DNA of 64,000 nucleotides, taken from Clostridium aceticum (lineage in GTDB: Bacteria; Bacillota; Clostridia; Peptostreptococcales; Natronincolaceae). The stretch spans positions 1,045,418 to 1,109,417 of the forward strand of contig NZ_CP009687.1 of assembly GCF_001042715.1 (NCBI RefSeq). The letters are read 5' to 3'. The notes below the pieces were generated by a model. That model searched no databases. It saw only the letters and a program-made list of their open reading frames with translations, and was not told the origin of the DNA. The position numbers and the translations under genes were made by a program. Below, piece by piece: positions 19,015 through 26,626 of this stretch (its first letter is position 1; every line of letters starts with the position of its first letter).

Positions 19015-20667
19015 ATGAGTATGTTTTGTTTTCAGTGTCAAGAAACGGCTAAAGGGTCAGGATGTAGTGTAAAGGGTGTCTGTGGTAAAACAGATAGCGT
19101 TGCTAATCTACAAGATTTACTGATCTATTTATTGAAGGGGATTTCTATTTACAACCTAGAGGCTAAAAAGCTAGAAGTAAAGAAGGAAGAAGTAGATAAA
19201 TTTATTATGGAAAGTTTATTTGCTACGATTACAAATGCAAACTTTGATGAAAATGCATTTGTAGAGAGAATCAAAAAGGCCTTGGCTTTAAGAGAAGAAG
19301 TGAAGGCACAAGTACTTCAAGCTGGAGGAAAATTAGAAGGTAACCTTCATGATGCGGCTACTTGGACTGCTGAAAGTATCGAAGAGTTTGCAGCAAAAGC
19401 TAAAACTGTAGGTGTATTATCTACTGAAAATGAAGATGTGAGATCCTTAAGGGAATTGATCATTTATGGTGTAAAAGGTATAGCTGCTTATGCTAAGCAT
19501 GCTTATGTATTAGGTTATAAAGAAGAAGCCCTCTTTGAATTTATGCAAAAGGCTTTAGTAGCTACAACAGACGATACCCTAAGTGCTGATGCATTGGTGG
19601 CACTAACCATGGAAACTGGGAAGTTTGGAGTAGATGTCATGGCATTATTAGATAAGGCCAATACAAGTACTTATGGAAATCCTGAAATTACTAAAGTAAA
19701 TATAGGTGTAAGAAATAATCCTGGTATATTAATCAGTGGTCATGACTTAAAAGACATGGAGGCATTACTAAAACAAACAGAAGGAACTGGTGTTGATGTA
19801 TATACACATAGTGAAATGTTACCAGCCAATTACTATCCAGCCTTTAAGAAATATGATCATTTTGTAGGAAACTATGGAAATGCTTGGTGGAAGCAAGATA
19901 AAGAATTTGAATCCTTTAACGGGCCAATCCTTATGACAACCAATTGCTTAATACCGCCAAAGGATGCTTATAAAGATAGAGTATATACTACAAGTGTTGT
20001 AGGCTTTGAAGGATTAAAGCATATCGAAGCAGAGGGTGGAGAGAAAGATTTTTCTCAAATCATAGAGCATGCTAAAAAGTGTCAACCCCCTGTTGAGATA
20101 GAAAAAGGAGAAATTGTAGGTGGATTTGCTCATAATGCTGTTTTAGGTGTTGCTGATAAGGTAGTGGAAGCAGTTAAGGGTGGAGCCATTAAGAAATTCT
20201 TTGTCATGGCTGGCTGTGATGGAAGAATGAAGTCTAGAGACTATTACACAGAGTTTGCTAAGGAACTACCGAAGGATACAGTGATTTTAACAGCAGGATG
20301 TGCTAAATATAGATACAATAAGCTTGATTTAGGAGATATCGGAGGCATACCAAGAGTACTAGACGCAGGACAATGTAATGATTCTTATTCATTAGCGGTG
20401 ATAGCTCTTAAATTAAAAGAAGTATTCCAGTTAGAAGATATCAACGAATTACCGATTGCTTACAATATTGCATGGTATGAGCAAAAAGCAGTAATTGTGT
20501 TATTGGCTTTATTATATCTAGGTGTTAAGAACATTCATTTAGGGCCAACACTGCCTGCCTTCTTATCACCAAATGTTGCAAAAGTATTAGTAGAAACTTT
20601 TGGAATAGGCGGCATCACTGATGTAGAAAATGACATCAATATCTTCTTGGGAGAAGCATTAGCATAA
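19015..20667 (+). CDS. hcp: Hydroxylamine reductase / hybrid-cluster protein
   Basis: A 550-residue Hcp. The N-terminal cluster cysteines are Cys5, Cys8, Cys17 and Cys23 (CFQCQ..GC..GVCGK). The hybrid-cluster ligands follow in the [24 protein letters not shown] and [10 protein letters not shown] segments. The start at 19015 is preferred over an in-frame GTG at 19000 because GGAGGG (19002-19007) is then correctly spaced. Hcp acts in the cytosol against nitric oxide and hydroxylamine. It is convergent with an Rrf2 regulator. Confidence 0.95.
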   Translation: MSMFCFQCQETAKGSGCSVKGVCGKTDSVANLQDLLIYLLKGISIYNLEAKKLEVKKEEVDKFIMESLFATITNANFDENAFVERIKKALALREEVKAQVLQAGGKLEGNLHDAATWTAESIEEFAAKAKTVGVLSTENEDVRSLRELIIYGVKGIAAYAKHAYVLGYKEEALFEFMQKALVATTDDTLSADALVALTMETGKFGVDVMALLDKANTSTYGNPEITKVNIGVRNNPGILISGHDLKDMEALLKQTEGTGVDVYTHSEMLPANYYPAFKKYDHFVGNYGNAWWKQDKEFESFNGPILMTTNCLIPPKDAYKDRVYTTSVVGFEGLKHIEAEGGEKDFSQIIEHAKKCQPPVEIEKGEIVGGFAHNAVLGVADKVVEAVKGGAIKKFFVMAGCDGRMKSRDYYTEFAKELPKDTVILTAGCAKYRYNKLDLGDIGGIPRVLDAGQCNDSYSLAVIALKLKEVFQLEDINELPIAYNIAWYEQKAVIVLLALLYLGVKNIHLGPTLPAFLSPNVAKVLVETFGIGGITDVENDINIFLGEALA

Positions 20668-20696
20668 TAGCCCCCAGCCCCAATTTATATATAGAT

Positions 20697-20743
20697 ATTA
20701 AGCGACCCTTAGTCTAAAGCGGCTAAGGCGTCGCTTAATTTTT
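20697..20743. terminator. Bidirectional terminator between hcp and the Rrf2 gene
   Basis: ATTAAGCGAC (20697-20706) pairs with GTCGCTTAAT (20730-20739), with an inner CCTTAG/CTAAGG stem, then T residues. The right half is coding sequence for the C-terminus of the Rrf2 protein. Confidence 0.75.
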
Positions 20744-21122
20744 GTCCTTTTAAATATTCAATAAATTCTTCACTAAGTTTTTGAGGAAGACCTCCGAAAA
20801 TACAGGATTTAAAGGAACATATCTGACAATTGGTGGGACATTGGTTGATGGTGAAGGGTCCTTCTATTGCTTCGTATATGTCTAGAAAAGTAATTTCTTC
20901 TGGAGATTTTAAAAGAGAAAATCCTCCTTTTGGTCCTCGAACAGAACGGATGTAATTAGCCTTTACAAGGCGTTGTAATACCTTGGACAAATGGGATTCT
21001 GAAGAACCTATTATTTTGGCTATTTCTTTAACATTCAACAGTTCTTGGTTTTTATGAGCAATAACCACCATACTATGCAAAGCGATGGAAAGCATTTCAG
21101 ATATACGTATTATTGTAGACAA
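20709..21122 (-). CDS. Rrf2-family redox/NO-sensing transcriptional regulator
   Basis: A 137-residue winged-helix protein. The N-terminal helix-turn-helix (about 28-60) is followed by the wing VRGPKGGFSL. Four cysteines, Cys95, Cys99, Cys102 and Cys107 (CPTNCQICSFKSC), are placed to hold an iron-sulfur cluster, as in NsrR/IscR-type members. The start is TTG with an AGAGGTG site 7 nt before. It faces hcp, and its promoter shares AGTACTAAAAT with that gene, so it is a good candidate for hcp repressor and autorepressor (inference). Which Rrf2 subgroup is not decided by sequence. Confidence 0.85.
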   Translation of the reverse strand: MSTIIRISEMLSIALHSMVVIAHKNQELLNVKEIAKIIGSSESHLSKVLQRLVKANYIRSVRGPKGGFSLLKSPEEITFLDIYEAIEGPFTINQCPTNCQICSFKSCIFGGLPQKLSEEFIEYLKGQKLSDALAALD

Positions 21123-21145
21123 ATGGAATCACCTCTTAGGATAAA

Positions 21146-21174
21146 ATTTTAGTACTGATGGAGTGAAAAGTCAA
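21146..21174 (-). promoter_or_regulatory. Promoter of the Rrf2 gene
   Basis: Read on the minus strand: TTGACT (21174-21169), 17 bp, TAAAAT (21151-21146), preceded by AGTAC as at hcp. The -35 is one end of a 13-bp inverted repeat, AGTCAATAATATT (21169-21181) / AATATTATTGACT (21200-21212), with an 18-bp spacer. Confidence 0.7.
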
Positions 21175-21356
21175 TAATATTTAATAAGAAAATGACATGA
21201 ATATTATTGACTATGCTTTTATTATAACAACACTGAAAAGCATAAGAATAACGATAGCTATAGACTTCTTTACAAGTATTTAACTGTAGCATTTTTTTAT
21301 GCAGGGTTTAAGATAAGATATCTATATAAGAAAATATTATCGTGAAGGGGATCATT

Positions 21357-22118
21357 ATGCAAGGAAAACATATTGAAGCACCTCATCTCCCTAAGAACAT
21401 CGTGAAATATGCACTAGTAGATTATAGAATAGATGAAGAGATTGTTAAAGTATTAGAAGAACAGGGTATAAGCTTAATAAGCACTGTGGCATGTAATGAA
21501 TTATATGAAGCTGTTAAAGGACATCCTGATATGGTAGTACAGCATTTAGGTGGGGGAGACATTCTTGTTGCTCCAAATCTTATGCAATATTATCAGTCAA
21601 AGTTGGAATCTTTAGGGTTTCGAGTCTTTGCAGGAAAGACTTATTTAAAGAGTAACTACCCTGATAATATTGCATATAATATTTGTAGGGTAGGCAATTA
21701 TGTGATACACAACTTTAAATATACAGATGAAGTGCTATTAAATTACTTACAAAAAAGAAATTTTGTGCAAATACATGTTGCCCAAGGCTATACAAAGTGT
21801 TCTGTGGTGGTAGTGGATAAAAAGGCCATCATTACTTCAGACCATGGAATTCATCAAGAAGTTGTAAAGTTTGGTATAGATTCTTTATTGATTGCAAAAG
21901 GAGGGATTTTATTACCGGGAGTCAACTATGGCTTTATAGGAGGTGCCTGTGGTTACTTAGACCAAGAAACACTGGGTTTTTATGGGAACATTGTTCTTCA
22001 TGAAGACTATGAAAAAATTTGCTTTTTTTTAAAAAAATATAATAAAAAAGCAAGAAGTTTAAGTAGTAAGAATTTGCAAGATTATGGAACTTTGATTCCT
22101 TTAATAGAAATGGATTAA
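21357..22118 (+). CDS. Conserved clostridial protein, possible GME (pentein)-fold, DUF6873-like
   Basis: A 253-residue soluble protein. ATG at 21357 is chosen because GAAGGGG lies 6 nt upstream; an in-frame GTG at 21342 precedes that site. Repeated short blocks such as GKTYLKSNYPDNIAYN, KKAIITSDHGIHQ and GGILLPGVNYGFIGGACGYL suggest a repeat fold like that of the guanidino-group-modifying (pentein) superfamily. My link to DUF6873 is from memory of similar clostridial proteins and not certain. It has no membrane segment. It sits just upstream of ytxC, with no functional clue from the pair. Confidence 0.55.
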   Translation: MQGKHIEAPHLPKNIVKYALVDYRIDEEIVKVLEEQGISLISTVACNELYEAVKGHPDMVVQHLGGGDILVAPNLMQYYQSKLESLGFRVFAGKTYLKSNYPDNIAYNICRVGNYVIHNFKYTDEVLLNYLQKRNFVQIHVAQGYTKCSVVVVDKKAIITSDHGIHQEVVKFGIDSLLIAKGGILLPGVNYGFIGGACGYLDQETLGFYGNIVLHEDYEKICFFLKKYNKKARSLSSKNLQDYGTLIPLIEMD

Positions 22119-22201
22119 TTTCAATTATATGTAATAAATCATATAGAATATGATAAAAAATTAAACATATACTACTAATACAGCAGGAAGGAGTGATACA
22201 G

Positions 22202-23113
22202 ATGAATTTGCTGTCAATTATTGTTGAGGAAAATGTAGAGGAATTACAGCAACAACTAAGCAAACAAATAGAACCTTTTAAAAATGAGGAAATTGAAATA
22301 GATGAAAGTGTTACTTATCATGAATCTTTTGGTATTTTGGAATATAATGTAAAAATAGAAAGTGTGAAAAATTATCCTATTAGTGATTTTATAAATATAT
22401 TTAAGTATTGTATAGCCAATGGATTGTTTGAATATATAAAAATATATGAGGAGCCTTTGTTAATTCATAAGCTTATTAACTACGACTATTACTATTTTAG
22501 TATAAAAGAACGGATGGAGATTGAAAATATAATTAAAGTAGATTTAAAGAACCAAAGTGACAGGATGAAGGATGCACATGATGAAGTTCATCATAGAAAA
22601 TTTACTATGATTCAGCAAATGATGGAGCACCTTAAAACTAGTTCTCAAATCAACCTCAAAGGTTTTATCACTTTTAGATTGAAGGATTATACCTTAGAGC
22701 TGCAGGATTTAGTGGAAAGGGCAGTAGAAGACTTTCTTATGAACAAAGAGTATAATGAGTTTATTAAGCTATTAAAGTATTTTGTAGATATTCAAGAAGC
22801 GAAAATTGATATCGTGCATATCCTATTAGAAGAGGATAGCAAGTATAAATTATATGATCAATATGGAAATATAGTAAACAATGATTACTTAAAAATGGTG
22901 GCTACCGAAATGGTAGATAAAGATATTAACTATGAAGATTTGCTGATTAGTTCCTTAATCACCATTGCTCCTAATCAAATTTTTATTCATAAAATATCTA
23001 ATCTTAGTAATGTGGAGATCATTAAAACAATATCACGGGTATTTGTAAATAAGGTAAAAGTATGTGATAGCTGTGATTGGTGCAAAGTAAAAGTAAAAGT
23101 AGAGAAAGAATAG
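22202..23113 (+). CDS. ytxC: Putative sporulation protein YtxC family
   Basis: A 303-residue, charged, mostly helical protein. It matches YtxC-type proteins in its N-terminal NLLSIIVEENVEEL, central FITFRLKDYTLELQDLVERAVEDFL, and C-terminal CDSCDWCK cysteine cluster. The role is unproven even in Bacillus, where ytxC lies just upstream of thrS; the same order (ytxC, one gene, thrS) is seen here, which supports the call. The start at 22202 follows AAGGAG at 8 nt. Confidence 0.75.
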   Translation: MNLLSIIVEENVEELQQQLSKQIEPFKNEEIEIDESVTYHESFGILEYNVKIESVKNYPISDFINIFKYCIANGLFEYIKIYEEPLLIHKLINYDYYYFSIKERMEIENIIKVDLKNQSDRMKDAHDEVHHRKFTMIQQMMEHLKTSSQINLKGFITFRLKDYTLELQDLVERAVEDFLMNKEYNEFIKLLKYFVDIQEAKIDIVHILLEEDSKYKLYDQYGNIVNNDYLKMVATEMVDKDINYEDLLISSLITIAPNQIFIHKISNLSNVEIIKTISRVFVNKVKVCDSCDWCKVKVKVEKE

Positions 23114-23117
23114 GTAG

Positions 23118-23142
23118 GCTCCTTTGAGAAAGGAGCTTTTTT
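23118..23142 (+). terminator. Terminator of ytxC
   Basis: GCTCCTTT (23118-23125), loop GAG, AAAGGAGC (23129-23136), T-run. Confidence 0.85.
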
Positions 23143-23146
23143 ATAA

Positions 23147-23256
23147 CCAATAGGAAATTATAAACTTTATAAATTGTGGATAAGTTATAATTTCCGTATA
23201 TTGGTTTCAACAAAGTCATCCTTTAAATTTTCCAAAGGAAGACTTTTGTTTTTTTA
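23147..23256 (+). ncRNA. Candidate structured RNA: long stem plus terminator
   Basis: CCAATA (23147-23152) and GGAAATTATAA (23153-23163) pair with TTATAATTTCC (23185-23195) and TATTGG (23199-23204). A second hairpin follows, CAAAGTC...TCCTTT / AAAGGA...GACTTTTG (23211-23248), and then eight T. It lies beyond the ytxC terminator, so it is not needed to end that gene. It could be a small RNA, a read-through back-up terminator or the 3' end of an unrecognised transcript. No promoter was placed with confidence. Confidence 0.35.
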
Positions 23257-23312
23257 TAGGGGATACCTATACTTTAAAAGTAAAATGACAGGTGTTAACT
23301 TAATCCATAATT

Positions 23313-23406
23313 TGTCATCCTGAGGGGAGCAAAGCGAACTCGAAGGATCTTAGAATTAGGAAAAAAATTCGTTATTCCAAGATCCTTCGCTATGCTCAGG
23401 ATGACA
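23313..23406 (+). repeat. 94-bp palindromic repeat element, copy 1
   Basis: The ends TGTCATCCTGAG and CTCAGGATGACA are inverted. Inside, GATCCTTCG-type arms pair around an AT-rich centre. The same 94-bp unit lies at 44016-44109 in the opposite orientation. It is intergenic and non-coding, of the REP/MITE-like class that folds into one long hairpin. Confidence 0.85.
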
Positions 23407-23479
23407 GTTGGCGAGGAAATATTGGAAATAATAGGGTTAAGTGAAGTCCTATGAAAGTAAAATATGGATAAATATTTAC

Positions 23480-23507
23480 TTGCAATAGAAAAATAACATG
23501 GTATAAT
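23480..23507 (+). promoter_or_regulatory. Promoter of the DUF445 gene
   Basis: TTGCAA (23480-23485), 16 bp, TATAAT (23502-23507), about 43 bp before the start codon. Confidence 0.6.
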
Positions 23508-23549
23508 CATTTATGGGATTTTATGAAAAACTTAAGAAGAGGTGAAACA

Positions 23550-24155
23550 ATGAACTTGATAACAATAGCTTTCCTGGCCTCCATAGGTGCTATTATTGGT
23601 TGGGTAACGAATCTTTTAGCGGTAAAACTACTATTTAGGCCTTTTGACCCTATAGAAATTCCTTTGTTACATATAAAAATACAGGGACTAATTCCTAAAA
23701 GAAGAAATGAAATTGCAGTGAGTATTGGAAAAACCATAGAGGCTGACCTGTTATCCGCTGAAGATATTGTATCTAGACTGGTGAATAATGATAATAAAGA
23801 AGAAATTTTTTTAGTGATTAAAAGCAAGATCAGTAAACTTATCAATGAGCGTTTGCCAGGAATTATTCCATCAGCATTTAAAGGGATGATTCAAGGTTAT
23901 ATAGATGACATCATAAACAAAGAGGGAGAAAAAATTGTTGCTGATATTGTAGAGAGTATTATAGAAAAGAGTGCTTCCAGCATACAGATAGCAGAAATGA
24001 TTGAAGAAAAAATCAATGATTTCCCTATGGATCGATTAGAAGAAATTGTTTTCAATATTGCTAAAAACGAGTTAAAACATATTGAAATATTAGGTGCTGT
24101 TTTGGGTTTTGTTATTGGTTTGCTACAAGGTGTTATTATTATTTTACTACAGTAG
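23550..24155 (+). CDS. DUF445 family membrane-anchored protein
   Basis: A 201-residue protein with an N-terminal membrane span followed by the family signature GWVTNLLAVKLLFRPFDPIE. A charged helical middle part and a C-terminal hydrophobic hairpin (LGAVLGFVIGLLQGVIIILL) complete it. It resembles YheB-type and shorter clostridial DUF445 members, whose function is unknown; Bacillus relatives are tied to sporulation. The start at 23550 follows AGAGGTG. It stands between ytxC and thrS. Confidence 0.8.
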   Translation: MNLITIAFLASIGAIIGWVTNLLAVKLLFRPFDPIEIPLLHIKIQGLIPKRRNEIAVSIGKTIEADLLSAEDIVSRLVNNDNKEEIFLVIKSKISKLINERLPGIIPSAFKGMIQGYIDDIINKEGEKIVADIVESIIEKSASSIQIAEMIEEKINDFPMDRLEEIVFNIAKNELKHIEILGAVLGFVIGLLQGVIIILLQ

Positions 24156-24183
24156 ATATATATATAAGAAATATATATAATTT

Positions 24184-24245
24184 GCAGTAAAGACGTATCC
24201 CACAGGGACAACTCCTTTTGCTACGCTACAGGGGTGGCAGACTGC
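24184..24245. repeat. GC-rich imperfect palindrome in the thrS upstream gap
   Basis: Nested complementary pieces GCAGT/ACTGC, CCAC/GTGG and ACTCCT/AGGGGT fold the segment into one irregular hairpin. It is clearly richer in G+C than the flanks. It has no T-run, so it is not a normal terminator. It may be a decayed repeat element; no second copy was seen here. Confidence 0.35.
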
Positions 24246-24322
24246 GTAAAAACTAATTTTATTGGAACCTATATAGCTGGTATATTTTCTTTATCAAATT
24301 GAAAAAATAACTTAAGAATACC

Positions 24323-24351
24323 TTGACAAAAACTTTTTTCATCAATATAAT
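24323..24351 (+). promoter_or_regulatory. Promoter of thrS
   Basis: TTGACA (24323-24328), 17 bp, TATAAT (24346-24351), both perfect consensus. Confidence 0.9.
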
Positions 24352-24357
24352 AATCTA

Positions 24358-24620
24358 AAATAATATATTCTAGCTATGAAAAGGAAAAGTAAGTTAACTC
24401 CAATACTTAGAGAGAAAACATCTTAGGCTGCAAATGTTTTTGTATAAGGACTAACTGAAAACTACCCTTGAGCTGTTTCTGATTAGCATAAAGATGTGAA
24501 AAGAAAACCGGTGACAACGTTAGAGTCAATGATTGAGGTGGATTTTATCAAATTAGGTGGAACCGCGGGAAGCTAAGTCTCTCGTCCTAGTATTTTTACA
24601 GGATGAGGGGCTTTTTTTAT
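24358..24620 (+). promoter_or_regulatory. T-box leader, threonine specifier, of thrS
   Basis: The T-box sequence AGGTGGAACCGCGG is at 24555-24568. The terminator is CTCGTCCT (24581-24588) / AGGATGAG (24600-24607) with a T-run. ACT, a Thr codon, stands at 24461-24463, immediately before ACCCTTGAGC, which corresponds to the conserved post-specifier stretch. The leader reads uncharged tRNA-Thr and controls thrS by antitermination. Confidence 0.92.
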
Positions 24621-24646
24621 TTATATTACGTGAAGGAGGAAGAAAA

Positions 24647-26560
24647 GTGCAAAAAATAAAAATAACATTAAAAGATGGCACTGTAAAGGAAGTAGATCAA
24701 GGAGCATCTATTTATGATATTGCTAAAGAAATCAGTGAAGGTTTGGCAAGAGTGGCCATTGGTGCTGAAGTAAATAATGAGGCAGTAGATTTAAGCTATA
24801 AAGTAGAGAAAGACTGTAATATAAATATTCTGCGTTTCGAGGATGAAGAAGGAAAGGATTTTTTGAGACATACAAGTGCTCATATCTTAGCACAGGCAGT
24901 AAAAAGGCTATACCCTAATACAAAATTAGCTATTGGTCCTGCAATAGACAATGGATTTTATTATGATTTTGACTCAGAGCATAAATTTGCTCCTGAAGAT
25001 TTAGAAAAAATAGAGTCAGAAATGAAAAAAATCGTGAAGGAAAAATTAGATTTGGAGAAATTTGAACTTTCTAGAGAAGAAGCTTTAAAACTTATGGAAG
25101 AAAAGAATGAGACTTACAAAGTAGAGTTGATCCAAGATCTTCCAGAGGATGAAACCATCTCTTTCTATAAGCAGGGAGAATTTGTAGACCTTTGTGCTGG
25201 ACCTCATGTTTTATCAACAGATAAAGTAAAGGCTTTTAAACTACTAAGTATAGCTGGTGCTTACTGGCGTGGTGATGAAAAAAACAAGATGCTCCAAAGG
25301 ATTTACGGTACTTCCTTCGAAAAGAAAAAAGATTTAGAGGAATATCTACACAGATTAGAAGAAGCTAAGAAAAGAGATCATCGAAAAATAGGAAAAGAAC
25401 TAGACCTTTTCAGTTTACAGGAAGAGGGTCCAGGCTTTCCCTTCTTCCATCCTAAAGGAATGGTTTTACGGAATCAGTTGGAATCTTTCTGGAGAACTGA
25501 ACATATCAAAAGAGGTTATGAAGAAATAAGAACACCGATTATATTAAATGAAGATTTATGGCATCAGTCAGGTCACTGGGATCATTATAAAGAAAATATG
25601 TACTTTACGAAGATAGATGAGGCTGATTATGCGGTGAAACCAATGAACTGTCCAGGATCTATACTAATGTATAAGAGAAAAATGCACAGTTATAGAGATC
25701 TTCCTATTAGAATGGGAGAACTTGGACTAGTGCACCGACATGAATTATCAGGTGCACTGCACGGATTGATGAGGGTAAGATGTTTTACGCAGGATGATGC
25801 CCATATCTTCATGTTGCCAGAACAAATCAAAGATGAAATCATTGGAGTTATTGATTTTGTAGATTATTTTTATAACATCTTTGGATTCAAATACCATATA
25901 GAACTCTCTACTAGACCAGAGAACTCTATGGGAACCGATGAAGAGTGGGATTTGGCCATCAATGCTTTGAAGGAGGCATTGGATGAAAAGCAATTAAAGT
26001 ATAAAGTTAACGAAGGAGACGGTGCCTTCTATGGCCCTAAAATTGATTTTCATTTGGAGGACTGCATCGGAAGAACATGGCAGTGTGGTACGATACAATT
26101 AGATTTTCAAATGCCTCAAAGATTTGATATCCATTATGTAGGTGCAGATGGAGAAAAACATCGACCTATTATGATTCATCGGGTTATCTTTGGCAGTATT
26201 GAGAGATTTATTGGTATTTTGATTGAACATTATGCTGGTAAGTTCCCTGCGTGGTTAGCACCTATACAAGCAAAAATACTACCTATTACTGATCATCATC
26301 ATGGGTATGCATTAAAGCTTAAGGAAGAAATGGCTCAAAAGGGATTAAGGGTAGAAGTGGATACTAGAAATGAGAAAATAGGTTATAAGATCAGAGAAGC
26401 ACAGCTTTCTAGAGTACCCTATATGCTGGTAATAGGAGACAAAGAAGTAGAAACACAATCAGTAGCGGTAAGGTCTAGAGAAAAGGGAGAGCTTGGAAGT
26501 GTGGAAGCGGCTTCTTTTATACAAGACTTGTTAGAGGAAATAGAAAACAAGAATATATAA
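24647..26560 (+). CDS. thrS: Threonyl-tRNA synthetase
   Basis: A 637-residue class II synthetase. It has an N-terminal TGS domain (1-60), then the editing domain with HTSAH at 75-79, the catalytic core, and a C-terminal anticodon-binding domain with WLAPIQAKILPI. The start is GTG at 24647, set by AAGGAGG 7 nt upstream; the frame extends further 5' but would run into the T-box terminator. It is convergent with ftsH. Confidence 0.96.
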   Translation: MQKIKITLKDGTVKEVDQGASIYDIAKEISEGLARVAIGAEVNNEAVDLSYKVEKDCNINILRFEDEEGKDFLRHTSAHILAQAVKRLYPNTKLAIGPAIDNGFYYDFDSEHKFAPEDLEKIESEMKKIVKEKLDLEKFELSREEALKLMEEKNETYKVELIQDLPEDETISFYKQGEFVDLCAGPHVLSTDKVKAFKLLSIAGAYWRGDEKNKMLQRIYGTSFEKKKDLEEYLHRLEEAKKRDHRKIGKELDLFSLQEEGPGFPFFHPKGMVLRNQLESFWRTEHIKRGYEEIRTPIILNEDLWHQSGHWDHYKENMYFTKIDEADYAVKPMNCPGSILMYKRKMHSYRDLPIRMGELGLVHRHELSGALHGLMRVRCFTQDDAHIFMLPEQIKDEIIGVIDFVDYFYNIFGFKYHIELSTRPENSMGTDEEWDLAINALKEALDEKQLKYKVNEGDGAFYGPKIDFHLEDCIGRTWQCGTIQLDFQMPQRFDIHYVGADGEKHRPIMIHRVIFGSIERFIGILIEHYAGKFPAWLAPIQAKILPITDHHHGYALKLKEEMAQKGLRVEVDTRNEKIGYKIREAQLSRVPYMLVIGDKEVETQSVAVRSREKGELGSVEAASFIQDLLEEIENKNI

Positions 26561-26591
26561 GTAAAAATCATCCCATAAAAACAATAAAGAC

Positions 26592-26624
26592 AAAAGGAGC
26601 AGAAAAAAATCTGCTCCTTTTATT
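26592..26624. terminator. Bidirectional terminator between thrS and ftsH
   Basis: AAAAGGAGCAGA, an A-rich loop, TCTGCTCCTTTT, with A residues before and T residues after. Confidence 0.9.
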
Positions 26625-26626
26625 CG

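Noticed and set aside
24557-24646. 5' extension of the thrS reading frame
   Set aside because: It would be encoded by the T-box and terminator; GTG at 24647 has a strong ribosome site and matches the family N-terminus.
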